Positions 34,589 to 44,510 of a DNA stretch of 64,000 bases are shown one piece after another. Source of the stretch: Arenibacter certesii DSM 19833 (GTDB taxonomy: Bacteria; Bacteroidota; Bacteroidia; Flavobacteriales; Flavobacteriaceae). The notes under the pieces were generated by a model. It did not search any database and was not told where the DNA came from. It saw only the letters and a program-made list of their open reading frames with translations. The DNA is taken from NCBI RefSeq assembly GCF_000429545.1, contig NZ_AUCB01000006.1, positions 124,001 through 188,000 of the forward strand, written 5' to 3'. Within the stretch, counting starts at the first letter, position 1. Every line of letters starts with the position of its first letter. A program made the translations under genes and the position numbers.

Positions 34589-35244
34589 TCTTCCTTCATC
34601 TTTATGTATAGGTTAGCAGCTATCTGATGTGAAATTTGCTTTTGATTTTCCCCGATTCCAATCAATAAGGAACCATCAAAATCCTCAATTTCTAAAACTT
34701 GAATATGATCTCCTAAACCAATATTGTTTTTATCTAAAAACTTTAAAAAACTAGCTGAAGAATCCTTTACTCCTACACAAATCCCACCAGCTCCTACGGG
34801 TACCTCGCTCAGCTGTTTTTCGTCGCGTTCCTCTAAACCTCCGTCCTTGTCGGGAATAGGGTCGCCGTGAGGATCATATTTTGGATATTTCAGTAAGCGG
34901 TCTAAACGATCTATAAGTTTATCACTTTTTATATGCTCTAACTGCTCTGCTACCTCATGTACTTCATCCCAAGAAAAATCGAGTTTTTCAACTAAAAAAA
35001 CCTCCCATAAGCGGTGTTTTCTTATGACTCCCAAGGCTATTTTATTGCCCAATTCAGTTAAAGATACTCCTTGGTATTTTTTATAGTGCACCAAATCTTT
35101 TTCAGCAAGCTTCTTCACCATATCCGTTACGGAAGAAGGCTTGGTGTCCATTTGTTCTGCAATGGAATTGGTAGATACCGCCTCTTTTCCCTGTCTTCCA
35201 ATATGAAAGATGGTTTTGATATAATTTTCTTCTGAACGCGTCAT
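34585..35244 (-). CDS. DtxR/MntR-family metal-dependent repressor
   Basis: This 219-residue protein starts MTRSEENYIKTIFHIG (35244); upstream in-frame codons (to 35322) overlap the promoter and operator and are not counted. The winged HTH (STNSIAEQMDTKPSSVTDMV) is followed by the dimerisation and metal-binding domain (LWEVFLVEKLDFSWDEVHEVAEQLEHI, DPHGDPIPD). A C-terminal SH3-like/FeoA-like domain (about 150-219) is present, as in longer DtxR proteins. It probably represses its own operon when Mn(II) or Fe(II) is plentiful. Confidence 0.9.
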   Translation of the reverse strand: MTRSEENYIKTIFHIGRQGKEAVSTNSIAEQMDTKPSSVTDMVKKLAEKDLVHYKKYQGVSLTELGNKIALGVIRKHRLWEVFLVEKLDFSWDEVHEVAEQLEHIKSDKLIDRLDRLLKYPKYDPHGDPIPDKDGGLEERDEKQLSEVPVGAGGICVGVKDSSASFLKFLDKNNIGLGDHIQVLEIEDFDGSLLIGIGENQKQISHQIAANLYIKMKEE

Positions 35245-35260
35245 GAATTTAACGTTTAAG

Positions 35261-35309
35261 CAAAAATACATTTTTATTCCTAAAAACAAATATTTAGTCG
35301 AGACTAAAT
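35261..35309 (-). promoter_or_regulatory. Promoter and 18-base palindromic operator of the metal-uptake operon
   Basis: On the minus strand, TTG (RC of 35287-35289), an 18-base gap and TATTTTTG (RC of 35261-35268) make a Bacteroidota promoter, 17 bases ahead of the regulator start. Directly upstream lies the perfect palindrome ATTTAGTCGAGACTAAAT (35292-35309), the size and type of a DtxR/MntR box. Its place abutting the -33 element suggests autoregulation of the whole five-gene operon. Confidence 0.7.
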
Positions 35310-35526
35310 TATATTGCATCACCTTACAAATACTATTATTTAAAAGTTCTGTTATGACTTCCTGATATCAACTATTGCTCAACTACTTCGAAAATGGTAG
35401 AAATGCTACCAATCCAGGAGGATATCATGAATTGTAATTAAGTTCTTAGTATTTTTGAAAATCCTCAAAATAATTGGGAGGATACATCCACCAAAAAGGG
35501 AAACATATATAACAGCAACACATCTA

Positions 35527-36675
35527 ATGACTAATTACGATTATATTATTGTTGGCGCTGGTGCGTCCGGATTGATGCTTGCCGATGCCCTTGGGCAAGA
35601 CCCTTTCTTTAATGACAAGTCCATTTTACTGATAGAAAAAGAAAAGAAACAAGAGAATGATCGTACCTGGTGTTTTTGGGAAACTGGTGCAACCCAGTTT
35701 AAAGAGGTAATCCACAAAAGTTGGCGTCAGATATTTTTCGCTGGCAAAGTTTATTCGGAACAATTACCCCTAGACCCGTATTCCTATAAAATGGTTCGTG
35801 GAGACAGTTTCTACAACAACTATTTAGAGCGGATAAAAAATTATCCAAATATCTCCCTTACCATGGAAACGGTAACGGACGTAAAAGACAAAACCTCCCA
35901 TGTAGAAATAACTACATCTATTTCTTTCTACCACTCAAAAAAGGTGTTTAACAGTGCTTTTGATTACAAAACCCTATTGAACCAGAATAAATATCCCGTA
36001 TTGCAACAGCATTTTCTGGGTTGGTTTGTAAAAACAACTCATCCAATATTTAACCCGGAACAAGCTACCTTTATGGATTTTTCTATTCCCCAAAAAGGAA
36101 ACACTCGGTTTATGTACGTATTGCCTACCTCCACTACCGAAGCCTTAATAGAATATACGCTTTTTTCTAAGGAGGTATTGTCCACTTCAGAATATGAAGA
36201 TGGATTAAAGGCATATATGAAAGACCACTTGGGCTGTGAGGAATATGAAATTATCACCTATGAAAAAGGGAACATTCCCATGAGCTGTTTTAATTTCAAT
36301 AGCTATAACACCAGTAATGTGATGCATATAGGCATTTCCGGAGGTTGGGCGAAACCAAGTTCGGGTTATACCTTTATGCATTCTTATAAAAAGGTGCAAA
36401 ATTTGATCCCCTTTCTAAAAAAAGGACAACCTTTGGACAAGTTTGGAAAAAGAAATCGGTTTTGGTTTTATGACTTGTTACTACTAGATATATTGCACGA
36501 GGATAATAGTAAAGGCCGATTAATATTTGAACAGCTTTTTAAAAACCAACGTCCGCAATTAATATTCAAATTTTTAGATGAAGAGACCAATCTTTGGGAA
36601 GATCTTCAAATCATTGCCGCCTGTCCCAAAAAAGAATTCATTTTAGCATTGATACGTAGAATCATTAAATTTTAA
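35527..36675 (+). CDS. crtY: Lycopene beta-cyclase (CrtY-type)
   Basis: The protein is 382 residues from ATG 35527 (MTNYDYIIVGAGASGLMLAD), where the FAD/NAD Rossmann motif directly follows the start; an earlier in-frame ATG at 35455 would add 24 unlikely residues. Further landmarks are ENDRTWCFWE (about 52-61), PIFNPEQATFMDFS, GISGGWAKPSSGYTF (about 255-269) and LALIRRIIKF at the end. These fit the CrtY-type cyclase that turns lycopene into beta-carotene or similar rings. No other carotenoid genes adjoin it, but a polyprenyl synthase lies 3.5 kb away. Confidence 0.88.
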   Translation: MTNYDYIIVGAGASGLMLADALGQDPFFNDKSILLIEKEKKQENDRTWCFWETGATQFKEVIHKSWRQIFFAGKVYSEQLPLDPYSYKMVRGDSFYNNYLERIKNYPNISLTMETVTDVKDKTSHVEITTSISFYHSKKVFNSAFDYKTLLNQNKYPVLQQHFLGWFVKTTHPIFNPEQATFMDFSIPQKGNTRFMYVLPTSTTEALIEYTLFSKEVLSTSEYEDGLKAYMKDHLGCEEYEIITYEKGNIPMSCFNFNSYNTSNVMHIGISGGWAKPSSGYTFMHSYKKVQNLIPFLKKGQPLDKFGKRNRFWFYDLLLLDILHEDNSKGRLIFEQLFKNQRPQLIFKFLDEETNLWEDLQIIAACPKKEFILALIRRIIKF

Positions 36676-36774
36676 CAAGCATAATTTCAACCCTTATATC
36701 AATATACCTACATTTAAACATACCTCTGCAAACCTAAAGGGCATGCCCTTAAAACAAAACGTTAATCAAGATCA

Positions 36775-39700
36775 ATGAGAACCATAATTTTCAACCGCAC
36801 CTTCCTTTCCCTTATCTTAACTACGCTACTCATTTCTTCCTGTAAAAAAGAGGAGTCGAAAATTACCAAGGAACCCTGGCTTGTAATTCAAGAAGATTCC
36901 TTAACCGTAGCCGCTAGGTTTAAGGAAATAGAAGAAAATGTACCTGCCCAAGTTGCAGAAGGATTTACCCTTTCCCTATGGGCATCGGATTCTTTGGCCC
37001 CAGATCCTGTAGCGATGTCTATAGACGACAAAGGAAACATCTATTTAACAAGAACTAATCGGCAAAAAAATTCGGAGTTCGATATTAGAGGCTTTAGGGA
37101 CTGGATGACCCCTTCCATAGCATTAGAATCAGTGGAAGACAGAAGAAATTTTTTACATCGGACCTTTGCAACTGATAAAAGTGAAGAAAACAACTGGTTA
37201 AAAGATTTAAATAAGGATAGCATCCACGATTGGCGGGATCTCACGGTGGAAAAAGACGAAGTATGGAAGCTAGAAGACCTTAACAATAATGGTAGGGCCG
37301 ATATGGCTACCAGAATAGTGAACGATTTTAATGAGGAAGTGTCCGATGTAGCAGGCGCACTCTTAGTAAGAGAGAACGATATGTTTGTGGGGATCGCTCC
37401 AGATATGTGGCGTTTTACAGATAAGGACGGAGACGGAATAATGGAACACAAAACTTCCATCTCCCATGGCTATGGAATACATATAGGGTTTAGCGGACAC
37501 GGTATGTCTGGCGCTATAGAAGGACCGGATGGTAAAATATATTGGGGAATTGGCGACATAGGGGCCAATATCACCACGGAAGACGGTACAAATCACAAAT
37601 ACCCCAATCAGGGAGTTATTGTAAGATCTAATCCCGATGGAAGCGATTTTGAAGTTTTTGCAAGGGGATTGCGAAACACTCACGAATTTGTATTTGATGA
37701 ATACGGGAATATAATCAGTTCCGATAATGACGGGGACCACCGTGGGGAAAGCGAACGATTGGTATATATTGTAGAAGGTTCAGACGCAGGATGGCGCGCC
37801 AATTGGCAATACGGGAAATATACCGATCCTAAAAACAATGGATATAATGTCTGGATGGATGAAAAACTCTTCGTTCCTCGCTGGGAAGACCAGGCTGCAT
37901 ACATTATTCCTCCGATAGCGAATTTTCATAATGGACCCACGGGAATGGCTTATAACCCCGGAACCGCATTAGGAAAAGAATGGCGAAATAAATTTTTCTT
38001 GGTAGAATTTGTCGGTAACCCTAGCCGATCCCATATTTGGAGTTTTGACCTAAAGCCAAAAGGAGCCTCTTTTGAGTTAAATACAGAACAAGATATTCTT
38101 AGTGGAATACTTCCCACAGGAATTCGCTTTGCACCCGATGGAGCACTGTACCTAGCCGACTGGATTAACGGCTGGGGCACTAAAAACTACGGAAGGGTTT
38201 GGAAATTGGATGTAAGCGATAACAAGAACAACCTAGCTGCAGAAAGAAAGGAGACAGAGCGATTAATGACTTTGGATTATAAAAACCAAAGTATAGAGAG
38301 GCTCACCCAACTGTTGGCCTATCCAGATATGCGGATAAGACAGAAAGCACAATTTGAACTGGTTGCAAAAGATAAGAATGGCTTAATAGGGCTGAAGAAT
38401 GCTATACAGGAAAACAACAATCAATTAGCTCGCATCCATGGTATTTGGGGCATAAGCCAATTAGCACGGTATAAAAGAGGCCGAGCAGCCTTATTAATCC
38501 CTTTATTACAGGACAAGGATGTAGAAATTATAGCACAGACCGCCAAGGTGCTTGGAGATTTAAAATATAAGGCGGCAGGAAATAATTTAATTCCCCTATT
38601 GCAACACAATAATGCTAGGGTACAGTTCTTTGCAGCGCAAGCTCTAGGTAGAATTCAAGAAAATGAAGCGATTAATCCTTTATTGGAAATGTTAAAAACC
38701 AATAATGACGAGGATGTTTACCTAAGACATGCGGCTGTGCTGGCCTTGTCCAGGATAGGGCAGATACGACCCATAGTCCAATTGGCACAAAATAATAATC
38801 GTAGTTTGCGTTTAGCCGCTGTTTTGGTATTGCGAAGACTACAAAACGAAAAGGTGGCATTATTTTTAAATGATGAGGACGAATATATTGTGGCCGAAGC
38901 TGCAAGGGCAATCAATGACGATTGGTCCATAGAAAATGCGCTTCCAGAATTAGCCTCCCTCTTAAACGAAGAACGGTTTACATCGGACCCTCTATTACGC
39001 AGAAGTATTAATGCCGCACTTAGGGTAGGTGGCGAAAAAGAATTAGATCTGTTAATTAATTTTGCCAGAAGATCTAATGTATCTGCCACATTAAGAAGTG
39101 AAGCCTTAGCAACAATTGGCACATGGGCTTCCCCTTCCGTATTGGACAGGGTAGATGGCAGGTACAGGGGCGAAATATGGAGGGACGCTAAAGTAGTACG
39201 CCAGAAATTGGAAAAGCATATTCCTGAATTCATTAGCGATTCTAATCCAGAAATGTTAGCCGCTATGGCAAAAACCATTGGTATTCTAAAGATAGACGGT
39301 TACCATTCCCAAATGGTAAAACTCATGAAGACCCATTCCTCTCCAGAGGTAAGAGCCTCAATGCTAGTGGCGCTTGGGGATTTAAAATACAATAATATTG
39401 AGGAAGTCATGGAGGAAGGTATGCGCGATAAAAATCAGCATGTGCGTACCGTGGCTTTGGGATTACTTACCCAATTGGATATTGATAAGGAAAAACTCCC
39501 AAATATTGTTACTCCTATTTTTAAAAGCGGATCGCTTAGGGAACAACAAAAAATGCTAAGTGTTTTAGGGGAAATGCCCGCTAAAAAAACTAGTGCGGTA
39601 TTAGCCTCCCTAATTAAACAGGCAAATGCCAATACGCTTTCCAGAGGGGTAATCTTAGATTTAATAGAGGCTGTAGAAGCCAGTGAATCTGAAGAATTAA

Positions 39701-40185
39701 TCGCTCAATTAGACCAAATAAAAGCTAAGGGAGACGGCCTAGACGCCTATAAGGAAACACTAAACGGAGGAAATAGATGGGCAGGAAATCAATATTTCAA
39801 CACTAATTCTGCAGGGCAATGTGTTCGCTGCCATTCCGTAAACGGTCAAGGCGGGACAGTAGGTCCACCAATGGATAATATTGGAAACATTTTAAACAGA
39901 GAACAACTCTTAGAATCCCTAATACAACCAAGTGCACGTTTGGCCCCTGGCTACGGTACAGTAACCCTTACCTTAAAAGAAGGACAGGTGGTAACGGGAG
40001 TATTGGAATCGGAAAGTCAAGATGAAATCATCTTAAGAACTTCCGATGCAGAGCCATTGGTGATCGCAACATCACGGATTGCTAAGCGGCAGAACATGCC
40101 CTCTGGCATGCCAGCAATGGGTTCCCTTATGTCTAAGAGAGAGATTAGGGATATTATAGAATTCTTAGCTAATATGAAAAACTAA
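36775..40185 (+). CDS. PVC-type heme-binding CxxCH lipoprotein with beta-propeller and HEAT repeats
   Basis: This 1136-residue exported protein has a lipoprotein signal (LTTLLISSCKKEE, cysteine near 23). Residues about 50-490 resemble a soluble glucose-dehydrogenase-like propeller (GFTLSLWASDSLAPDP, GPDGKIYWGIGDIG, LRNTHEFVFDEYGN, FAPDGALYLADWINGWG). About 500-960 is a run of HEAT-like repeats (AAQALGRIQENEAINPL, RHAAVLALSRIG). At about 1014-1020 a heme-binding CVRCHS motif begins a C-terminal cytochrome c-like domain. Such proteins are thought to oxidise substrates in the periplasm; the substrate is unknown. Confidence 0.82.
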   Translation: MRTIIFNRTFLSLILTTLLISSCKKEESKITKEPWLVIQEDSLTVAARFKEIEENVPAQVAEGFTLSLWASDSLAPDPVAMSIDDKGNIYLTRTNRQKNSEFDIRGFRDWMTPSIALESVEDRRNFLHRTFATDKSEENNWLKDLNKDSIHDWRDLTVEKDEVWKLEDLNNNGRADMATRIVNDFNEEVSDVAGALLVRENDMFVGIAPDMWRFTDKDGDGIMEHKTSISHGYGIHIGFSGHGMSGAIEGPDGKIYWGIGDIGANITTEDGTNHKYPNQGVIVRSNPDGSDFEVFARGLRNTHEFVFDEYGNIISSDNDGDHRGESERLVYIVEGSDAGWRANWQYGKYTDPKNNGYNVWMDEKLFVPRWEDQAAYIIPPIANFHNGPTGMAYNPGTALGKEWRNKFFLVEFVGNPSRSHIWSFDLKPKGASFELNTEQDILSGILPTGIRFAPDGALYLADWINGWGTKNYGRVWKLDVSDNKNNLAAERKETERLMTLDYKNQSIERLTQLLAYPDMRIRQKAQFELVAKDKNGLIGLKNAIQENNNQLARIHGIWGISQLARYKRGRAALLIPLLQDKDVEIIAQTAKVLGDLKYKAAGNNLIPLLQHNNARVQFFAAQALGRIQENEAINPLLEMLKTNNDEDVYLRHAAVLALSRIGQIRPIVQLAQNNNRSLRLAAVLVLRRLQNEKVALFLNDEDEYIVAEAARAINDDWSIENALPELASLLNEERFTSDPLLRRSINAALRVGGEKELDLLINFARRSNVSATLRSEALATIGTWASPSVLDRVDGRYRGEIWRDAKVVRQKLEKHIPEFISDSNPEMLAAMAKTIGILKIDGYHSQMVKLMKTHSSPEVRASMLVALGDLKYNNIEEVMEEGMRDKNQHVRTVALGLLTQLDIDKEKLPNIVTPIFKSGSLREQQKMLSVLGEMPAKKTSAVLASLIKQANANTLSRGVILDLIEAVEASESEELIAQLDQIKAKGDGLDAYKETLNGGNRWAGNQYFNTNSAGQCVRCHSVNGQGGTVGPPMDNIGNILNREQLLESLIQPSARLAPGYGTVTLTLKEGQVVTGVLESESQDEIILRTSDAEPLVIATSRIAKRQNMPSGMPAMGSLMSKREIRDIIEFLANMKN

Positions 40186-40193
40186 TAGCCAAT

Positions 40194-41168
40194 CTACACC
40201 TCCCGCTTCATTAGGGAGGTGCCAAATTGGGCTAACATTTCCTTTTTAGACTGTTCTATAGGAAGCTCATCCAATAGAGAAAATGCTTTTTGGGTGTATC
40301 TTTCTATTTCCTTTAATGTATGCACTACCGCACCGGTTTCCGCATACAATTCCTTAACGGTGGCGACTTTGTGCGAAGTGTCTACCGGTTTTATGGAAAA
40401 CAAATGCTCCAACTCTTGTTTTTGAATGGAATTACCCAATTCCAATGCCTTTAAATACAAATAGGTCTTTTTATTAACCATAATATCCCCTCCTACTTGT
40501 TTGCCAAAGGTTTTAGGATCGCCAAAGGCATCTAAATAATCATCTTGTAACTGAAAAGCGATTCCCAAATACTTACCAAAGTTATAGATCGCTTCTTGTA
40601 TTGGCTTGGGCTGTTCGGCGATTATTGCTCCCATTTTCATGGCGGCTCCCACCAAAACGGCGGTCTTATACTGAATCATTAACAGATATTCTGGAATACT
40701 AACATTGTCCCTCGTCTCAAAATCCACATCATATTGTTGCCCTTCACAAACTTCCAAGGCCGTTTTACTGAACAAGTGCATCAATTCCTTATACGAGCTG
40801 TCGGGATAGCTCTCTAAAAGTGTATAACTATAGATAAGCATAGCATCCCCCGATAGAATACCGGTGTTTACATCCCACTTCTCATGCACGGTCTGCATTC
40901 CCCTACGTAGGGGTGCACCGTCCATAATATCATCATGTACCAAGGAAAAATTATGGAATACCTCAATTGCCAATGCTGCATCCATCGCCTTTTTATAATC
41001 CACCCCAAAAATATCTGTGGTCATCAAAGTGAGTACTGGACGTAATCGTTTTCCTCCAAGATGAAGTATATATGACATTGGCTCATAAAGATTTAGCGGC
41101 TCTTTCACCACGCTCTTACTTTCTAAATAAGCTGTAAAATGGGATCGATATTGGTCAATTTTTGGCAT
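40194..41168 (-). CDS. Polyprenyl (geranylgeranyl-type) diphosphate synthase
   Basis: This enzyme is 324 residues from ATG 41168 (MPKIDQYRSHFTAYLES); a further upstream in-frame ATG overlaps the TetR promoter region and is less likely. The first aspartate-rich motif is LVHDDIMDGAPLRRG, the second is FQLQDDYLDAFGD, and GGKRLRPVLTLM lies before them. Small side chains in front of the first motif suit a C20 or longer product. It could supply carotenoid or quinone synthesis. It converges with the CxxCH gene (8-base gap) and diverges from tetR. Confidence 0.9.
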   Translation of the reverse strand: MPKIDQYRSHFTAYLESKSVVKEPLNLYEPMSYILHLGGKRLRPVLTLMTTDIFGVDYKKAMDAALAIEVFHNFSLVHDDIMDGAPLRRGMQTVHEKWDVNTGILSGDAMLIYSYTLLESYPDSSYKELMHLFSKTALEVCEGQQYDVDFETRDNVSIPEYLLMIQYKTAVLVGAAMKMGAIIAEQPKPIQEAIYNFGKYLGIAFQLQDDYLDAFGDPKTFGKQVGGDIMVNKKTYLYLKALELGNSIQKQELEHLFSIKPVDTSHKVATVKELYAETGAVVHTLKEIERYTQKAFSLLDELPIEQSKKEMLAQFGTSLMKREV

Positions 41169-41278
41169 AGGGACACATTTTTTTTTCAAAAATACGCCAA
41201 TCAGCTCAGTATGCATAAAGAATTGCACGCTTCGCAATATCTCATGAATCTAAAACGAAAAGAATCATGGAAACTTTA

Positions 41279-41308
41279 TTGGTTTTTATAGTTTCCTAAC
41301 TATCTTTG
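41279..41308 (+). promoter_or_regulatory. Promoter of the tetR-efflux operon
   Basis: TTG (41279-41281), a 19-base spacer and TATCTTTG (41301-41308) fit the Bacteroidota consensus. The tetR start follows 8 bases later. Operator repeats for TetR were not obvious. Confidence 0.6.
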
Positions 41309-41316
41309 CGGCCATT

Positions 41317-41922
41317 ATGAAGGAGTTGATATTAGATAAGGCTACGGAACTGTTTTTAAACCTAGGGGTTAAAAGTGTTACCATGGATGATCTCGCAAAT
41401 GAAGTAGGCATTTCCAAGAAGACAATCTACACTCACTATGAAAATAAAACTAAGTTGGTACAAGAGTGTACTACTCGGCTATTTGATAAAATAAGTGAAG
41501 GCATAAATACGATATGTGCCTTGGGGAAAAACCCAATTGAGGAGTTATACGATATTAAGAAATATATAATCATTTATATAAAGGATGAAAAATCTTCCTC
41601 ACAATATCAGTTACAAAAATATTATCCTAAAATCGCCCATCATCTAAGGACCAAGCAGAATGCCCTTATGCAGAAATGCACTTTCAACAATATAAAAAGA
41701 GGCTTAGAACTGGGAATTTACCGGGAAGATATAAATATAGAATTTGTGTCTAGAATTTACATTTCTGGAATGACTAATATACAAGACCCTAAAATGTTTC
41801 CGACAAACCTTTTTCCAATGGATAGATTGCAAAGCTATTTCTTGGAGTACTATTTAAGGGGTATTGTAACCCCAAAAGGAAGAAAATTTTTGGAAGAAAT
41901 TATTCATTCCCATCAAGAATAA
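41317..41922 (+). CDS. TetR/AcrR-family regulator
   Basis: This 201-residue repressor has an N-terminal HTH (ILDKATELFLNLGVKSVTMD, LANEVGISKKTIYTHYENKT). The C-terminal ligand domain is helical and of unknown specificity. It is the first gene of an operon with tolC-, adaptor- and RND-type genes (about 43-base gap to the next). It probably controls them in response to an efflux substrate or envelope stress. Confidence 0.9.
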   Translation: MKELILDKATELFLNLGVKSVTMDDLANEVGISKKTIYTHYENKTKLVQECTTRLFDKISEGINTICALGKNPIEELYDIKKYIIIYIKDEKSSSQYQLQKYYPKIAHHLRTKQNALMQKCTFNNIKRGLELGIYREDINIEFVSRIYISGMTNIQDPKMFPTNLFPMDRLQSYFLEYYLRGIVTPKGRKFLEEIIHSHQE

Positions 41923-41965
41923 ATACCGCAGTATAACCAATTACCTAAACAGTAAAAATAATTCT

Positions 41966-43300
41966 ATGAAAAATAGGTTAACAATATTTATAGTGCTCTT
42001 GGTTAGCTGGGCGAATGCCCAAGAGCAAACCCATAAATTCACCTTGGAGCAAGCAATTGATTTTGCTCTCGAAAATAACTACAGCGCAATAAATGCAAGT
42101 CGCGACTTAACTGACGCTCAAAAGCAAAAATGGGAAACCATCGCAACGGGATTACCTCAAATAAGTGGTGATGTAAGCTACCAAAATCAGCTTAAACAAC
42201 AAGTATCCCTAATTCCTGCAGAATTTGGTGGTGGGGAACCAGGCACATTTATCCCCGTAGTTTTTGGCCAGCCACAGACCGCCAATGCTTCTGCTACCTT
42301 AAGGCAACAGTTATTTGATGGTTCGTATATCGTAGGGATCCAAGCTGCTAGAACTTTTATAAGATATAGCCAGAACAACAAAGAAAAGACGGATCTAGAA
42401 ATCCGAAAATCGGTTGTAGAGGCCTATGGAAATGTACTGTTGGCTAAGGAAAGTGTAGACATATTGAAAAAGAACAAAACAACACTGGAAAGAAATTTAT
42501 TGGAAACCCAAAAACTATTTGAAAATGGCCTGGGCGAGGAAGAGAGCGTAGAGCAGTTACAAATAACACTTTCCTCTATAGACAATCAATTAAAAAATTC
42601 CCTTCGCCTTCAAGATATTACGCTGCAGATGTTGAATTTAGTTTTGGGAATAGACATTAACGCCCCTACCCAATTAATGGAAGACCTTAATGACTTAGCG
42701 CAACAGCAAATTAGGCCCGATCTTTTGGAAACCGAATTTGTAATGGAAAATAACGTTGACTTTAAGATTGTCACCAATTTATTTGAACAAAGGGAGTTGG
42801 AACTAAAATTGCAAAAAAGCATGGCCTTACCAACACTTAACGCCTTTATTAATTATGGAAGCACCGCTTACAGTGACTCCTTTAATTTTTTCAATAATGA
42901 CGTGGAATGGTTTGAATCTTCCGTAGTTGGCTTGGACCTCCACATACCTATTTTTAGTTCCTTGGGAAGAAGTGCAAAAACGCAAAGGGCAAAAATTGCC
43001 CTAGACAAGGCAAAGACTCAACTTTCGGAGACCGAACAAAACCTTAGATTACAATATGAAACGGCAAAAAGTAATTATTTATTTTCCATAGAGGAATATA
43101 ATACGGCAAAAGAAAATCTGGGCCTTGCAGAACGCATAGAAAATAAGAATCAAATAAAATATGAAGAGGGACTGGCAACTAGCTTTGAGTTAAGACAGGC
43201 ACAAACCCAACTTTATAATGCCCAACAAGAATACCTACAATCCATGGTAGAGGTCATCAATAAAAAGACCGATCTACAAGTGGTACTTAACAATAAATAA
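41966..43300 (+). CDS. TolC-family outer-membrane efflux protein
   Basis: This 444-residue protein has a signal peptide (residues 1-18, ending SWANAQ). Two OEP repeats cover about 25-210 and 245-440; QAIDFALENNYSAINASRD opens the first, and YEEGLATSFELRQAQTQLYNAQ is the usual coiled-coil signature of the second. It would form the outer-membrane channel of the tripartite pump encoded by the two following genes. Confidence 0.92.
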   Translation: MKNRLTIFIVLLVSWANAQEQTHKFTLEQAIDFALENNYSAINASRDLTDAQKQKWETIATGLPQISGDVSYQNQLKQQVSLIPAEFGGGEPGTFIPVVFGQPQTANASATLRQQLFDGSYIVGIQAARTFIRYSQNNKEKTDLEIRKSVVEAYGNVLLAKESVDILKKNKTTLERNLLETQKLFENGLGEEESVEQLQITLSSIDNQLKNSLRLQDITLQMLNLVLGIDINAPTQLMEDLNDLAQQQIRPDLLETEFVMENNVDFKIVTNLFEQRELELKLQKSMALPTLNAFINYGSTAYSDSFNFFNNDVEWFESSVVGLDLHIPIFSSLGRSAKTQRAKIALDKAKTQLSETEQNLRLQYETAKSNYLFSIEEYNTAKENLGLAERIENKNQIKYEEGLATSFELRQAQTQLYNAQQEYLQSMVEVINKKTDLQVVLNNK

Positions 43301-43333
43301 TAAATACGATCATCCATCAATAAATAGCTTCTA

Positions 43334-44503
43334 ATGAAAAACTTAATGTATATAATGGCCGCAGGACTATTACTAATTTCCTGTGGATCCGAAAAGCAGA
43401 AATCGGTAGACGACCTAATTTCCGAGAGCAATCTTAACGAGCTTCGGATGAAGAGAAAGGAACTTACTGACCAACAACATTTATTTAATCAGCAAATTCA
43501 GGTTTTGGATTCGGTTATAGGATCACTGGAAGGTACTAAGAACCTTCCCTTGGTATCTACAGTAGTTGCCAATCCTATAAAATTTAACCACTACCTAGCG
43601 CTACAAGGGGACGTAAGAACCAAGCAAAATGTATTGATCTATCCCGAAATGCAAGGTACATTGGAAAAAGTATATGTAAAAGAAGGACAGAAGGTTAGTA
43701 AAGGTCAACTTTTAGCCACGATAAACGATGGCGGTATGTCTAGCCAATTGCAACAATTGGAAACCCAAGCGCAATTAGCAAAGACTACTTTTGAACGCCA
43801 ACAAAGGTTATGGGATCAAAAAATAGGGTCCGAAATTCAGTTTTTACAAGCGAAGACAAATTATGAGGCCTCCATGAATTCAGTAGACCAAATTAAGAGC
43901 CAAGTAGGCAAGTACACTATAAGAGCCCCCTTTGATGGAATCATAGACGATGTGATAAAAAATCAAGGGAACGTGGTAGCCCCCGGTCCAGGCTCAGAAG
44001 TATTCAGGATTGTAAACCTTTCGGAAATGTATGTGGATGTAGAGGTCCCAGAAACCTATTTGGGAAGTATCGTAAAAGGTAAGGAAGCTAAAGTATACTT
44101 TCCTATATTAGGAGATAGTATTACTACCCAGGTAAGGCAAACGGGCAATTTTATCCACCCCAGTAACCGCTCCTTTAAGATAGAAATTCCGGTACCCAAT
44201 GATAACGAACAAATCAAGCCCAATCTAACGGCAAGGGTTCTAATAAACGATTATACAAATGAAAATGCTGTGCTTATACCAGCAAGTATAATTTCCGAAA
44301 ATGCAGCTGGAGAGCAGTACGCTTTTACAGCCGAAGATCTTAATGATGAGAAGGAAGCAGTGGTTAAAAGAAGCATTATCACTACTGGAAAAACACAGGA
44401 TGGAATGGTGGAAGTATTGACTGGAATTGCCAAAGGTGATCATGTAATACTAGAAGGGGCTCGCAACGTAAAAGATGGCCAAACAGTTAAAATAATTAAT
44501 TAA
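43334..44503 (+). CDS. RND efflux periplasmic adaptor (membrane fusion protein)
   Basis: This 389-residue lipoprotein (AAGLLLISCGSEK) has a coiled coil at about 25-60, the biotinyl-lipoyl-like part with VYVKEGQKVSKGQLLATIND (about 112-131) and GKYTIRAPFDGIIDDV (about 195-210). The beta-barrel and membrane-proximal domains end with GDHVILEGARNVKDGQ. It joins the RND pump to the TolC-type channel. The RND gene follows after 7 bases. Confidence 0.92.
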   Translation: MKNLMYIMAAGLLLISCGSEKQKSVDDLISESNLNELRMKRKELTDQQHLFNQQIQVLDSVIGSLEGTKNLPLVSTVVANPIKFNHYLALQGDVRTKQNVLIYPEMQGTLEKVYVKEGQKVSKGQLLATINDGGMSSQLQQLETQAQLAKTTFERQQRLWDQKIGSEIQFLQAKTNYEASMNSVDQIKSQVGKYTIRAPFDGIIDDVIKNQGNVVAPGPGSEVFRIVNLSEMYVDVEVPETYLGSIVKGKEAKVYFPILGDSITTQVRQTGNFIHPSNRSFKIEIPVPNDNEQIKPNLTARVLINDYTNENAVLIPASIISENAAGEQYAFTAEDLNDEKEAVVKRSIITTGKTQDGMVEVLTGIAKGDHVILEGARNVKDGQTVKIIN

Positions 44504-44510
44504 GGAGTCC

